Assembly (NCBI GenBank): GCA_015179125.1
Contig: WHVA01000267.1
Location: 62,001 to 126,000, forward strand
Direction: 5' to 3'
DNA length: 64,000 nucleotides
From: Gautieria morchelliformis
Taxonomy: Eukaryota > Basidiomycota > Agaricomycetes > Gomphales > Gomphaceae
The position numbers and the translations under genes were made by a program. This document shows, piece after piece, positions 42,668 through 53,254 of this stretch. Under the pieces are notes generated by a model. That model did not search any database and was not told where the DNA came from. It saw only the letters and a list, made by a program, of their open reading frames with translations. Positions within the stretch are counted from its first letter, which is position 1, and every line of letters begins with the position of its first letter.

Positions 42668-44736
42668 CAGGAGACTAGTGTCCGGTTTTTGCGGTGGGTT
42701 CTTTGTTGCACCACCAACGTCAGCATCCCCGACAGTGTCTGAGGCGGCGAACCTCGATACTTTAGCATTTAGGCTGCAAGTATCTATCACAAGCAGTGAA
42801 CAGCAAGGGAACATTTCCGTGTGATTATGTTAGCACCTGTGAGAATGAGAACAGAGGATCGCCATACCTCGGTCTTCCACAGTAAGTGACTACAAGCTTC
42901 TGATATCAACAACAGCCATGGTGCCACCCGTGGGCTCAGTAGCACCTGGAAGTGCCACACTCGGCGCTAAGGTGGCACAGACTCTCCGACCAAAATAATA
43001 CGATACTCAATTGTCCATGGTGCATATCGTCGTATTCAGGAGCCATGGACTTTACCATGAAGATCTTGACAAGAGGAGAGTGTTAAGAGTAACATTGCCA
43101 TAGGTGACAGTGCATCGATAGTGAGACTCCATTTATGGCTAATAAAAACGAATTCTGGGTCCTAGGAATATGATCAGTGGAGTGGGCTGTACAAGTTGTC
43201 CGACTTGTCCGAGGATACCAAATTTCATGAAGGCTATGAGGCCCCGTAATAAGAAATTCCAACACCAGCCGAATATGAAAAAATGGCAGTGCATCTTGGC
43301 CCCACCTTGGGTTACTGTATGGCAAAGAAAAATAATAAGTATTGAATTTTGAACTCACCGTTGCTGCTGCATTGGATTAATTATGGACCTGCATGCGCAG
43401 CGCATGCCTGCTGATAAATTTTGTGTTTATTTAGGCGATCCCACATACTTACTTCTAAATGGAGCAGGCCGCACCTAAGTTTGGGTGCAGCCTATCACAC
43501 TCAACCTTGACTGAGTCCCTAAATAGTATGCCAGAATGCCTGACGCGAACAGATGTTGGTCTTAAATCATAAGTCTTGATCATAAGTAATGCATGGCTCA
43601 GGCGTACGGTCAAGACGAGATGATCAAGCTTAGCAGAGAGTCGAATGTTGTGATAAACGCAACTATCCCATTTCAAATCATTTATATATAAAAGAAACTA
43701 ATAAAGAAAGAAAAAAGAAAAAAGATCAAAAAGAAACAAAAACGACACTTATGATAGACGTCGGCGCAGACGACGATCACATGAATTTACAACATGCTAT
43801 ATTATCCATAGATCAGGTAATGTACAGAAGCTCGGGCATCGACCACGTGTGGTCGATCAGGGACGGCGCGCCTATCGAGTGATGGCATCGGCCATGATGT
43901 CGACAGGCGCCAGGCCATAGGCACCGAGTGGGTGCGGGCACCAAACACCGCAGAGGACAATAGACTGCGCAGGAATATAGGGTGCTGTGGAGCGACTTGA
44001 GAATGTCATCCGCAGTACACATACTCAATTAGCTGCCCCACAGAAAGGGCACAGAGACAGCGGCCCCATCACCAAGCCCAGCATATATGCTGGGCAGGGC
44101 AAATTCAGCTCCATTTTTCTATTTGAACTCCATGACACGACTGACTGACTACTATCTTAACATCATGTGGACAGGCGCTTTGTATACTAGGTACAGATCT
44201 CTATTCCAAAGCCCAGACAATCCTAACACCATCCCCATCACCCCATGACTTTATGACTATAAATTAGTCACCCCTTAGTTACAAGCAGCTTTTCGACCCA
44301 TCTGTCTAATATCTTGAACACTAGTAGTTACTATCAACATAGTATAAATAGCTAGTACAAATGTATGAACGAGACAATCCAGAATCGATTGTTCTACCCC
44401 TGAAACTGCTGTAGTCTTGTTTGATAGCTACAGAGTCCAAATCTTGATAGATTACTCCTGATCTTCGTTGAGGGTTCATTATCACTGTTTACTCTATACT
44501 ACCTTAAAAGCGAATGCTTTTGATTTGGTTATCCCTTGGATCGACACCATCCTTCTGTTGACAAGGTCACGTGACTCTCATTCATCAGTGCTGGACGCGC
44601 CTGGAAAGGCTTAGTCAGCACACAGAAGAGGGGCGAACACAGTGGTTCCAGTCACTGAGCAATATATTCTATTTGTTGAAAGGCACTAATTAACATCTTA
44701 ATCCAAAATCGAATTCGTTTGCCACCGAATTGGTGA
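42668..44736 (+). repeat. Repeat D, copy 1 (split by element C)
   Basis: Direct duplicate of 50,455-51,442, apart from element C at 43,646-44,708 and its target duplication. The shared block runs from GAGACT...TTTTTGCGGTGGGT to TTTGCCACCGAATTGG. A minus-strand frame (43,083-43,358) is conserved in both copies with mostly conservative differences. I cannot say what D encodes, if anything. Confidence 0.8.
43646..44708 (+). mobile_element. Element C, copy 3
   Basis: 1,063 bp flanked by TCGAA (43,641-43,645 and 44,709-44,713). The second copy of repeat D carries the uninterrupted site AGTCGAATTC (51,415-51,424), which fixes both ends of element C to the base. Confidence 0.92.
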
Positions 44737-44744
44737 TGTTTAAC

Positions 44745-45195
44745 CTTCCGAGTTGACTACATCATGGCGAAAACACTGTGTCGCTTATTGACGCGACGTA
44801 CAGGCTGTGAGAGGTATGTTCTCATCTCAGGCGCCAGTGATGATAATTCACTCACCAGTTAACCACGCCCCATATCCATAGTGATAGCATCACGCTTTTC
44901 GTGTTGTACCATAAAGTGACACGATGACGATCACTGCCGGCCAAGAATTTCCCTGGCAAAAGCTCTGCTCTGGACCAACTTGTCCATCCACAGCGCCCAG
45001 ATCGGGGATTCGGTGCTTCCACGCATCTAGGTAACATTCAGACATCTGGAGCAATACCCGATATCGTCGACGACCTTGCAGGCAAGTTTTTTGGGAAGCT
45101 GCCCCGGCAAGACTAGACCTGGTTCGGGCAGTTGCCGGTACCGTCATACCAGGTGGTCGAGCATGCTTGTTTCCCGCCCATCGTCTAACATTTCC
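44745..45195 (+). repeat. Repeat E, copy 1
   Basis: Direct duplicate of 53,643-54,316, from TTGACTACATCATGG to GGTGGTCGAGCATGC. Here it follows D after about 10-20 bp. It lacks the 258-bp LTR present in copy 2, so it serves as that LTR's empty site. Minus-strand frames of 60-85 codons occur in both copies but are not convincingly coding. Confidence 0.8.
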
Positions 45196-45264
45196 CTGTC
45201 GTAGTATATGCCATTGGCTGGGAATTTCATGCCGATAGAGAGCATTATCACGTTTCTACAACAT

Positions 45265-46272
45265 CTGACTTATCAAGTTTGCCATTTCCTTCTCAGTCGG
45301 GGATGTTGTCCTGATGCACGGTAGATATCACAGTAAGTAGATGATTATCTCTTGCTAAATCGTCCATCATTTACTCGAACTCGCAGATCCATGGCGTCGT
45401 TGATGACTTCGAAGATCTCACTCACCGTCTGTCCCTGTCCACAGGAACATGCCGTTGATCCTTGAGAGGGACCACGGCGAGCAGAGAGGAGAATCTGAGA
45501 GGACGAGCCCAGACGCAGGGACGAGCGCCGACAGACGATGAGGGGCAAACCCATCGAGCATCCCTACTTAAATGCCGCGAGATCCAATTTCGTGAGCATT
45601 TATATAGGGATGCTGCACGCACTATTCCAAGGTGGCCACCGGAATCGTCACGATATCTCACCAATCCCGGTTCGAACGAGTCGGTAGGTGTATCAAGCTC
45701 GCAGGTGAGATTTCTCCAGTTTCGTCTGTTGCAGATGACGCCGCGATTGGTCTCCCGGGGTAGCGATGAAGGGAATATCTCCAGCCCTCGCAAAGCCAAA
45801 CCATCATTGCCCTCCGTGGACTTTGCTTGCGAGTTACCAGTATTACGACTGGTGATGAAGGTACCTCTCGGCATCCATCTTCCAGAGCCCGTCTCCTGAC
45901 ACGTTTACCTCGGTCCCCGAGTATGTAACCATTAGTTGTACAATCGTGTGGATGGGAAATTTCAGAATCGTGATCGTGGAACCACTCTGGAAGGGAGATT
46001 AGTGGAAGTGTAATCGGTGGGCACACCGGATTTCTCAGAGTGTATCGCCTTGAGAGATCAGCTGCACCAAGAGATGGCAGGTAAGATTCAGAAAGCTCTT
46101 TTATGCCCCCAAGGTGTGGTGAGGAAATATTGTACTAGTGTCATCTAGCTCTCACACGTTGTTACCCCGAAGAATATCTGCTGCGGTGGTGATGGGTATA
46201 TATATGCATTGTTGATACCTGGAGAGTTGATGCGCAGCTCTCCTTGAATGCATTGAGGATCAACATCCCATT
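45265..46272 (+). repeat. Repeat F, left inverted arm
   Basis: Reverse complement of 62,992-64,000 with only scattered differences. The match runs to the very end of the window, so the arm is at least 1,008 bp. Part of it (45,430-45,720) also resembles the 3' end and downstream flank of the gene at 47,321-47,860 (GGACCACGGCGAGCAGAG; ATCGT-ACGAT-TCTC; ACGAGTCGG-AGGTG). Confidence 0.88.
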
Positions 46273-47225
46273 ACTCTTGGACGGGAACGGCGAGTATCTG
46301 AGGGGCGGTTATTCCACCCTGGTATATCCTTTTAGGCTGTAGGACAAGGCTCGGCAACGCAAGGACCGTGAGTGGTGCCGTGTTGGTGATCCGGATCGTC
46401 CCGATATTCTCACTAATCCCAATTCAAGTTGTAGCCTGTAGTGTAGGTGCTCCAAGTTGCGTGTATCGTTGCACTGCCGGACGACGCGTTGGTGCCTGAT
46501 GCGTCGATGCATTTCCAGACGACGCGTTGGTACCCCACGTGTCGATGCACTGCCGGACAACGCGTTGGTGCCCCGCGTGTCAATGCACTGGCAGACGTGT
46601 TCGAGACGACGCGTTGGTGCCCCACGTGTTGAGACACTGCCCGACGACGCGTCGATTGGAACCAGAACAAGCTTCAAAGTACCATCGCATACAGAATTTG
46701 TGTTGTACTTATGTTATTTTGATAACTCGCGAATTCAAAGTGGCCAGCGATTTGACAAAAAACAATTTTTTTATAGGCGTGCAAGGTGCGTGTATCGATG
46801 CAGATGACGCCTCGATTGGAGCTGGATGGAAAAAAACTGCTAAGTACGACCGCTCATGGACCGTCTGCGTGGTTTCGTAAGAAGTCAGGATCATAAGGTT
46901 TGATGGCTCCGAGTCGGGTCTTCCAAAGACACCACGAGACACGTACTAATTTATCATGTACTGTATAATATCGTCAGCGTCCGATTGTCCACAGGCCAGC
47001 AGCCTCACGGCGGCGAACAGTGCCATAATTTAGTTCTCAATATTGCTTGACATTTACACGTGGGGGATCTATAATGGCAGCGCATAGCTTCGACTAATAT
47101 GACTTAGCAAGCTTCTAAATGGCTTAATCCAGTGCAACGCGTACTATTGTTCATACAAAGAAGGCGGATAATCAGGTCTGATCTAATTCACTCTTTGTCT
47201 GCCTGATTAGATCGCTTCTCTTCAT
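46273..47225. other. Spacer with a 42-bp-type tandem repeat
   Basis: 46,398-46,430 weakly repeats part of F. 46,471-46,655 is a tandem array of about 4-5 units of roughly 42 bp (core GACGACGCGTTGGTGCCCCACGTGT...GCACTGCC). It gives open frames on both strands that I treat as by-products. The rest shows nothing recognisable. Confidence 0.55.
46471..46655 (+). repeat. Minisatellite, ~42-bp unit
   Basis: Repeats of ACGACGCGTTGGT separated by CACGTGTCGATGCACTGCC-like sequence. MluI-type ACGCGT and CACGTG palindromes recur once per unit. Confidence 0.75.
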
Positions 47226-47230
47226 ACATA

Positions 47231-47237
47231 TATATAA
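47231..47237 (+). promoter_or_regulatory. TATA box of the small basic-protein gene
   Basis: TATATAAG 85-90 bp before the ATG at 47,321, followed by a C-rich leader ending GCCATGAACC, a good fungal start context. Confidence 0.5.
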
Positions 47238-47320
47238 GACTGGGGCTATCTTCAAAGATTCTTCGTCCCACCACTTTTCCCCAGTCGTGCCACCTCGAAT
47301 CCCATTGCCAACTCCTAGCC

Positions 47321-47860
47321 ATGAACCATTTACAGCTACCTGGCTTGTCTGACCTCCACCTTACCTACGACGGCAACGCAGCGCTCGCAGCGGCGGATCG
47401 CCGCTACCTAACACTACCACCTCTGAGGCCTCAGCCACGCCCAGTCACTCCGCCGCCGCCCATCCCCGCCCCACTACCGCGGCTACAGCCTAGGCGACGC
47501 AGGGCCACCATAAACCCGCCGCCGATCGCCGCCACAGTCCCGGCTCAAAGGGACCATCGACGTGGAGGGTCAAAGGCGAAGGCCAAAGTCAAGGCGAAGA
47601 GCCAAGGCCGGGCAGCTCGCGGGGGCAGTAGCCCTCGCAAAACCATACAACATTGTACCTCCATGGACGCGGAGCTCAATTTGAGCTCAGAGCAATGGAG
47701 GATTTCCATGCCGCTGGTCAATACAAGGGACCACGGCGAGCAGAGACGGGGGAGAGGCGGAGGCACGGGACGCCGCGCTCGTGGGAAACTGGTCGTCCAC
47801 CAGTATGAGTTCGTTAAGCAGCCCGATGGCTCGCTTGTGCGGAGCCAGTGGATCTCGTGA
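47321..47860 (+). CDS. Small Pro/Arg-rich basic protein, 179 residues, unknown function
   Basis: The frame opens with MNHLQLPGLSDLHLTYDGNA. A Pro-rich segment follows (PPLRPQPRPVTPPPPIPAPL, about residues 34-55). Then come basic clusters (QPRRRRATI; GGSKAKAKVKAKSQGRAARG), a Gly/Arg stretch (RRGRGGGTGRRARGK) and a C-terminal VHQYEFVKQPDGSLVRSQWI. The composition suggests a nucleic-acid-binding or nuclear protein, but no domain is recognised. The ATG has a TATA box upstream and the frame is much longer than expected by chance for its neighbourhood. Its 3' part and downstream flank are echoed in both arms of repeat F, so it belongs to a small repeated family. Confidence 0.55.
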   Translation: MNHLQLPGLSDLHLTYDGNAALAAADRRYLTLPPLRPQPRPVTPPPPIPAPLPRLQPRRRRATINPPPIAATVPAQRDHRRGGSKAKAKVKAKSQGRAARGGSSPRKTIQHCTSMDAELNLSSEQWRISMPLVNTRDHGEQRRGRGGGTGRRARGKLVVHQYEFVKQPDGSLVRSQWIS

Positions 47861-47864
47861 GGTG

Positions 47865-47975
47865 ACTTTTATGTAGGGATATTACAAATGGTGGGCACCC
47901 GAATCGTTACGATCTCTCGCAAACCCTGTTCTAACGAGTCGGCAGGTGCACCAAGCTGGCAGGGTCGCGTATGTT
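47865..47975 (+). repeat. Diverged third copy of part of repeat F
   Basis: TTATGTAGGGAT, CGAATCGTTACGATCTCTC and AACGAGTCGGCAGGTGCACC align in order and spacing with 45,600-45,710. Divergence is clearly higher than between the two inverted arms. Confidence 0.6.
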
Positions 47976-48590
47976 TGCGGATGGCCGCGATGATCTCCTA
48001 GGGTAGAAGGGAAATTCTGTTTCGAATGTCGGATATTGTACAGTATCTACATTTCTATCTATTCGGGCTGTATATCATTGGTTCCGATATTTTTCGTGCA
48101 CGAGCCATTACCGGGTATCCCTCATGAGTTTTGGATCTGTCAGCCCTGGAAGGATAAGTAACGTTATTCGGCGGAATTTACCGCGTTCGCACGGTAAATT
48201 CAGAGCACGCGCAAATGCGGAATCAAACCGGCTGGCGGCGCTGTATCCAGGATAGTGCTCGGATACTTGCTCCGTTAGCGCTCGGTCGTTTCGCGCAGGC
48301 CATTCCGGCGTAAAGTTCGCATGTGGGTGATGGATGCTTGACCAGTGATTGCACAGAGGATTTACCGCTGTTATATACTATATATCCTTTCTGTGTTGTC
48401 TTTCTTTTATATTATACAAGGCTTGAGAGTAATCTCAAAATCCTTGCCACACACTAGAAATAATGAACATGATGTGTGCCAGGCTGTGAGTGCAACAGGA
48501 TGCCTGTCAGGCTGTGAGTGTGCTAGAAATAATCAGCCTTTATACAAGGCTTGAGAGTAATCTCAAAACCATTGCCAAGGTGGCACTCAC
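47976..48590. other. Unassigned, with a short duplication before the minisatellite
   Basis: A segment around AAGGCTTGAGAGTAATCTCAAAA occurs twice (about 48,418 and 48,546), as does GCTGTGAGTG (about 48,483 and 48,511). A TTCGGCGG...GAATTTACCGCG...CGCGGTAAATTC-like inverted pair lies near 48,170-48,200. No gene recognised. Confidence 0.4.
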
Positions 48591-49020
48591 CCAGATTGGT
48601 CACCAGCGCCGTGCGGGCTGCAAGCTGCGCACCGGCGTCCCACCCGACGCTGGTGCGGCCCCAGATTGGCCACCAGCGCCGTGCGGGCTGGAATCTGCGC
48701 GCCGGCATCCCACCCGACGCTGGTCCCCAGATGGGCCACCAGCCTGCACGGAGCTGCAAGTTGCGCGCCGGCGTCCCACCCGACGCTGGTGCGGCCCCAT
48801 CTTGGCCACCAGCGCCGTGCGGACTGCAAGCTGCGCGCCAGCGTCCCACCCGACGCTGGTGCGGCCCCAGATTGGCCCACCAGCGTCGTGCGGGATGGAA
48901 GCTGCGCGCCTGCGTCCCACCCGACGCTGGTGTGGCCCCGAGCTGCGAGCCGCGTCCCACCCGACGCTGGTGTGGCCCCCAGATTGGCCACACCAGCGTC
49001 AGCGTCGTGCGAGCCGCGTC
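48591..49020 (+). repeat. GC-rich minisatellite, ~70-bp unit, about six copies
   Basis: Units start near 48,591, 48,661, 48,727, 48,796 and 48,867, with shortened units after that. Each contains ACCAGCG(C/T)CGTGCGGG and, about 35 bp on, CCCACCCGACGCTGGT, which are near-perfect inverted complements. All six reading frames stay open over most of the array because of its composition. The long frames here (up to 190 residues) are therefore not evidence of genes. Confidence 0.85.
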
Positions 49021-49437
49021 CCGACCAAGTGTCTCCCAGCACCAGCAGCAGAAGAGCGGTGAGAGGTGAGCAAGGTCCGCGTAGACTCGTCATGGCAGAG
49101 AGCGGTCACGTGCACGCATCGCGGGATAGTCCGCGGGCGTCAAGGCGCCGCGGCACCAAAAAGGCCGGTAAATTTGGCGACATAAGTATCCGTGAAATAT
49201 TTGATAGCCTATGACGAGCCGGACACGGGTGTCTGATTATGCAATCAGCTCCTTTCGCTGCGACCACCATCATGCTCATTCACTCGTCATCCTTTCTACT
49301 AGTTCAACTCTCTCATGTCATGTCATATTCGGGACCATGCTCTGCCCTAGTATACCCTCTATGACTTCGGACACTACCGTCAAGCACCACCATGGCCCAG
49401 GACGAGAAGCTGAGCACGACTACTTCGAACGAGCTCC
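49021..49437. other. Spacer, no gene recognised
   Basis: The sequence leaves the minisatellite at about 49,020. Short frames only. A CACCACCATGGCCC context at about 49,385 could be a start codon for a gene running into the next entry, but no splice structure is convincing. Confidence 0.3.
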
Positions 49438-49989
49438 ATGGATGATATCTCACGAGCCAGATTCGTGCTCATTATCTTCTCTGACTTCAATGTTGAAAAT
49501 GTGACGAAACTATGCAGCGAGGTTGGACCGGGGGGCCCATCGCTGACAATGCAACTTCACCTTCGCCCCACTGTACGAACCTTCAAAGCCTTGCTACTTC
49601 TAAGAACCCTCAACCCTCCTCGACATGGTTCGAATACGCAAGAAGCCTATTCGGCTCTAGCTCGAAAGATAAATATCGCCCCTGGAGACCGTGCCGCTGC
49701 CTCTAAAGAGGCTCGTGAATCGCTCCAGAGTGACAATGCTGGACTTGATTCAAGAAGGGTCAAAGCGACAGGCGACCATATTTGCAATGTCCGACCTGAC
49801 TGGGAGGCACTCGTAATGAAGCAGATCCTTCTGAATGGGCACGATGACAGGGCTAAGGAAGGCATGGGCTCCATATCGAGAAATAATGGGCGACGCGTGC
49901 TGTCCCCGTCATTACAGCGATGCTGCGATGGTCGAGCTATTCCCAAACTCGTGGGGTCATCCATTGGAAGCCATGGGAGGCGGTGTTGA
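49438..49989 (+). CDS. Possible uncharacterised ORF, 183 residues
   Basis: Frame MDDISRARFVLIIFSDFNVE ... PDWEALVMKQILLNGHDDRA. It has mixed soluble-protein composition, no recognised domain and no clear promoter. The antisense frame over 49,647-50,048 is also open for 133 codons, which weakens the case. It may be one exon of a larger gene. Included because it is the best frame in this stretch. Confidence 0.3.
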   Translation: MDDISRARFVLIIFSDFNVENVTKLCSEVGPGGPSLTMQLHLRPTVRTFKALLLLRTLNPPRHGSNTQEAYSALARKINIAPGDRAAASKEARESLQSDNAGLDSRRVKATGDHICNVRPDWEALVMKQILLNGHDDRAKEGMGSISRNNGRRVLSPSLQRCCDGRAIPKLVGSSIGSHGRRC

Positions 49990-50454
49990 CACGTAAGAGG
50001 GCACATGAAGTGGCAGAAGCATAATCTCATTGTGAGCCACGGTGTCACGCGTCAATTATATTTCTTCGCGTCAAACCCTGCATTTTCCACCAAGCAACAC
50101 ATGTCTCCGCTCGCGTGGTCCCAGATCGCACTCTGGCAGTGACTGTGGGTACAATTCTAAACCTGTCGTTCGGGAGGAAACTCCTTGTACTGCTCCTGTC
50201 AAGGTCGTTGCGACAGGGGCGCTGTGAACGCCGTCAGCCAATACATTACCACGCCTACCCATCAAAAGGTTGTGACCTCTGCTGCTGGTCGTTTCTCGAG
50301 TGTCCAACAGTTATGATACCGAGGACTGTCCTCAACTACAGCGTGTTTGAGTCTCCTTGGGCCTCTTCGATGCTTTCCTCGGTCGGATTCATGTCTCTGA
50401 TCGACGGTTAGCCGAATTTTGCGTTCTGAAACCCATCAGACCCTCTACGTGAAA
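49990..50454. other. Left flank of repeat D copy 2
   Basis: Short frames on both strands only. Not part of the D duplication, which starts at about 50,455. No LTR, tandem repeat or recognisable gene. Confidence 0.3.
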
Positions 50455-51442
50455 TCTGGGAGACTGGTGACCTGTTTTTGCGGTGGGTCCTTTGTTGCAC
50501 CATCAACGTCAGCATCTTTGACAATGTCTGAGGTGGTGATCCCCAAGATTTTAGCATTTAGGCTGCAGGATATCTATCACAAGCAGCGGACAGCAAGGGA
50601 AGATTTCAACATGATCATGTTATCACCCGTGAGAATGAGAACAGAGGATCGCCGTACCTCGGACTTTCACAGTAGCTTACTACAAGCTTCTGAGATCAAC
50701 AACAGCCATGGTGCCGCCTAGGGCCTCAGTAGCACCTGGGTGCCACACTCAGCCGCACAGCGCAGGTGGCACAGAGTCTCCGAATCAAAAAGAGTAGGGG
50801 TGCATATCGTCACGCCCATGAGCCATGGACTTTACTATGAAGATCTTGACAGGAGAGTGTTAGAGCAACATCGCCATAGGTGATGGTACATCGAAAATGA
50901 GACTTTATTTGTGGCTACTAAAAACAAATTCTGGGTCCTAGGCATATGATCAGTGGAGCGGGCTGTACAAGTTGTCCGACTTGTCCGAGGATACCAAATT
51001 TCATGACGGCCATGAGGCCCCGTAATAAGAAATTCCAACACCAGCCGAATATGAAAGAATGGCAGTGCATCCCTGCCCCACGTTGGTTTACTGTATGGCA
51101 AAGAAAAATGACAAGTATTGAATTTTGAACTCACTGCTGCTGCTGCAATGGGTTAATTATGGACCTGCATGTGCAGCACATGCCTGCTGATAAATTTTGT
51201 GTTTATTTAGGCGATCGCACATACTTATTTCTAAATGGAACAGGTTGCACCTAAGTTTGGGCGCAGCCTATCACACTCAACCTTGACCGAGTCCCTAAAT
51301 AGTATGCCAGAATGCCTGGTGCCAACAGATGTTGGTCTCAAATCATAAGCCTTGACCATAAGTGATGCATGGCTCAGGCGTACGGTCGAGACGAGATGAT
51401 CAAGCTTAGCGGAAAGTCGAATTCATTTGCCACCGAATTGGA
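50455..51442 (+). repeat. Repeat D, copy 2 (uninterrupted)
   Basis: Direct copy of 42,668-44,736 without element C. The conserved minus-strand frame (50,835-51,134) matches 43,083-43,358 of copy 1 over about 90 residues, including ALPFFHIRLVLEFLITGPH. Differences are scattered. Confidence 0.8.
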
Positions 51443-52462
51443 GAGCAACCCGGCCGCAAGAAGAATGTCCACGGACATGTCGGTGGACCGGTCCATGGAC
51501 CGTCCGTGGACCACCTAACCCTAATATTAGTCATACAGGGATGCGTGGTGGTCGACACATGCCACCAGGTACTCTTGGAGTATTCACGCTCTTTGCTACC
51601 CTGCTAGAGTTCTCTATCGATACGTACCCCGAGGTCGCGTCATGTGCGAAGACTGTCGTGGATTACATCATGGCCTTGCTCCTCAAGTCCCCGTTCACGC
51701 ATCTGCAGGCACCATCTCTGTTCCTGCTGCCGCAGCTAAGCAGATCTTCGTGCTATGTGTACAGCTCATGGTCTTGTGTCACATCTTTACAGCCAGCACC
51801 ATCGTTGAATCCTCTAACACCCTCGTTGTCACCTGGGGTCGACACACGACAGCGCCGGTCTTCTGACCGTTTGTCCCCTCCGTCTCCTGATCACAAGGTG
51901 CAGCCATATATATCACCACAGAAGACACGTCAAAAATCTTCGGACAACGTCACGGTGTTCACCACCTCCACTATCTCCGAGCCGCAGTAATGCACCATCG
52001 CAAAGCAGTGATATATCTCCAGTATGCATCATGGAGGCACTGGTGGAGGACATGGTCCGGCTGCGTACGCGTCGAGAAGGTGCCTCTCGCCGTTTCCAGG
52101 AAACTGACGATCAAGGTTTTTCCATAATTTATCAGTATTGCTGTAATACAGCTGAGAGAATATTGACGACCAACTTTTGATAAGCTTCCCTAAAGTTTCT
52201 ACTTATTGGGGTCTTGACAGTAAAATGAATATCGTACTCAGGGCCGTGCATGTGTACGTGTCGGCAGAACCTGCATATGCCCGGTAGCGCCACTTGTGCT
52301 TTTCAACTACTACTTGTAATCAGAGGCCACAGGTTTCCAGCCTGACACGCATATGACGCCTCTTGACACTTACTCCACTTGTACACGTCTCTATGCTGCC
52401 TAAACCCGTACGCACGCCAAGAGACTCCTTCCCAACAACGCGCGATACAGCAGAAAGCATGT
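51443..52462. other. Unique segment between D and the 52.5 kb gene
   Basis: A 187-codon plus-strand frame (51,427-51,990) is Ser/Pro-rich with no domain and begins inside repeat D, so I do not call it. A palindromic GGTCCATGGACC within GTGGACC...GGTCCAC-like repeats lies at about 51,488-51,522. A related GTCCATGG...GGGACCAGTCC occurs near 53,606-53,635. Confidence 0.35.
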
Positions 52463-53254
52463 GGTGTTGCTTAGAGGGAGCTCAATGTGGGCGGTATGGG
52501 GCGTAGCCACTCGACTGCGAGTAAGATGGCTTGTGTTCCGGCTGCTCGGGCACCACAAGAAGTGAGGGGCTGGAGTCTGATAAAGTGCGGGTAAACGAGG
52601 CCGAGAGCCCCTGGTGTGATGATCTGGACAGGGTACGCACCAGACACGTGTAAATAGACGTGTCTTCGACAAGGAATGAGGTATTGCACTCGCCCTTGAC
52701 ATGTGCATCTATACCGCTGACCCAGTTCTCCTTCTCCTTGTCCCGTAGGCGTAGCTTCACGCTCGCGTTCCTCTTCTTCCCGGTTCTTTCTAGCCATCTG
52801 AGCATCCTCTTTGCGCTTTTCTTCAATTGGTGTGTCTCGCGCGCACAAGAGGCCTCACACCTGGGCCAGCACATTGACTGGCTGAGCTGCCCACGGGTCC
52901 TGAAAGGTATGTTGGAACGGTCTGGATGCAGGGTGAGGGCTGGAGATATTCTCCTGGACAGATCGTGTGATGAGAAAGTGAAAGGACAGATATGATGGAC
53001 TGTGCGTGCTCTGCCGTAGGTTTGTTCCCCAGAGCATCATTCAGAAGGGTGTCGTTGGTTGGCAGCGTTGCCTCCAAGGCGTCTGGTTGTGTGTTGTCCT
53101 GCACAATGTACTCAAAAGATAGTTGAGGGACATCATCAGAGCTGGTGCTGATACTGTTCATGCTAGAGCTCATGGTAAGGATGGCGGGGGTTTCTGCTGC
53201 GAGTGTAGGTAGTTCTTGTAGTGTGCTCATCGTGAACAACGCTTTGCCAACCAC
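52463..53254 (-). CDS. Uncharacterised gene, at least two exons
   Basis: The minus-strand frame from the ATG at 53,254 gives MVGKALFTMSTLQELPTLAA, then a Ser/Thr-rich and acidic stretch (SSMNSISTSSDDVPQLSFEY). A 3' exon encodes RKEDAQMARKNREEEERERE, a strongly charged helix, joined to NVLAQ by a clean in-phase intron with a GTGAGG donor (about 52,812-52,855). It ends near 52,471 with IPPTLSSL. An upstream intron ending CTTTCAG at about 52,902 is likely, but its donor is unclear. No domain recognised. It lies between D and E copy 2, exactly where D and E are joined on the left. Confidence 0.4.

Noticed and set aside
43083-43358. A real protein in repeat D because the frame is kept in both copies
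   Set aside because: Two copies are too few to judge, the differences are spread over all codon positions by eye, and no domain is visible. Left as an open frame within a repeat.
45422-45899. A 145-150-residue gene in each arm of repeat F
   Set aside because: Frames are conserved because the arms are nearly identical DNA. Both strands are open, and only similarity to the 3' end of the 47.3 kb gene is supported.
46447-46880. Cys-rich plus-strand frames resembling a secreted peptide
   Set aside because: They are the 42-bp minisatellite translated. No signal peptide and no stable Cys spacing outside the repeat.
48490-49214. Open frames of 150-190 residues on both strands
   Set aside because: They lie in the 70-bp GC-rich array, which is open in nearly all frames. 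The predicted proteins are only the repeat translated.
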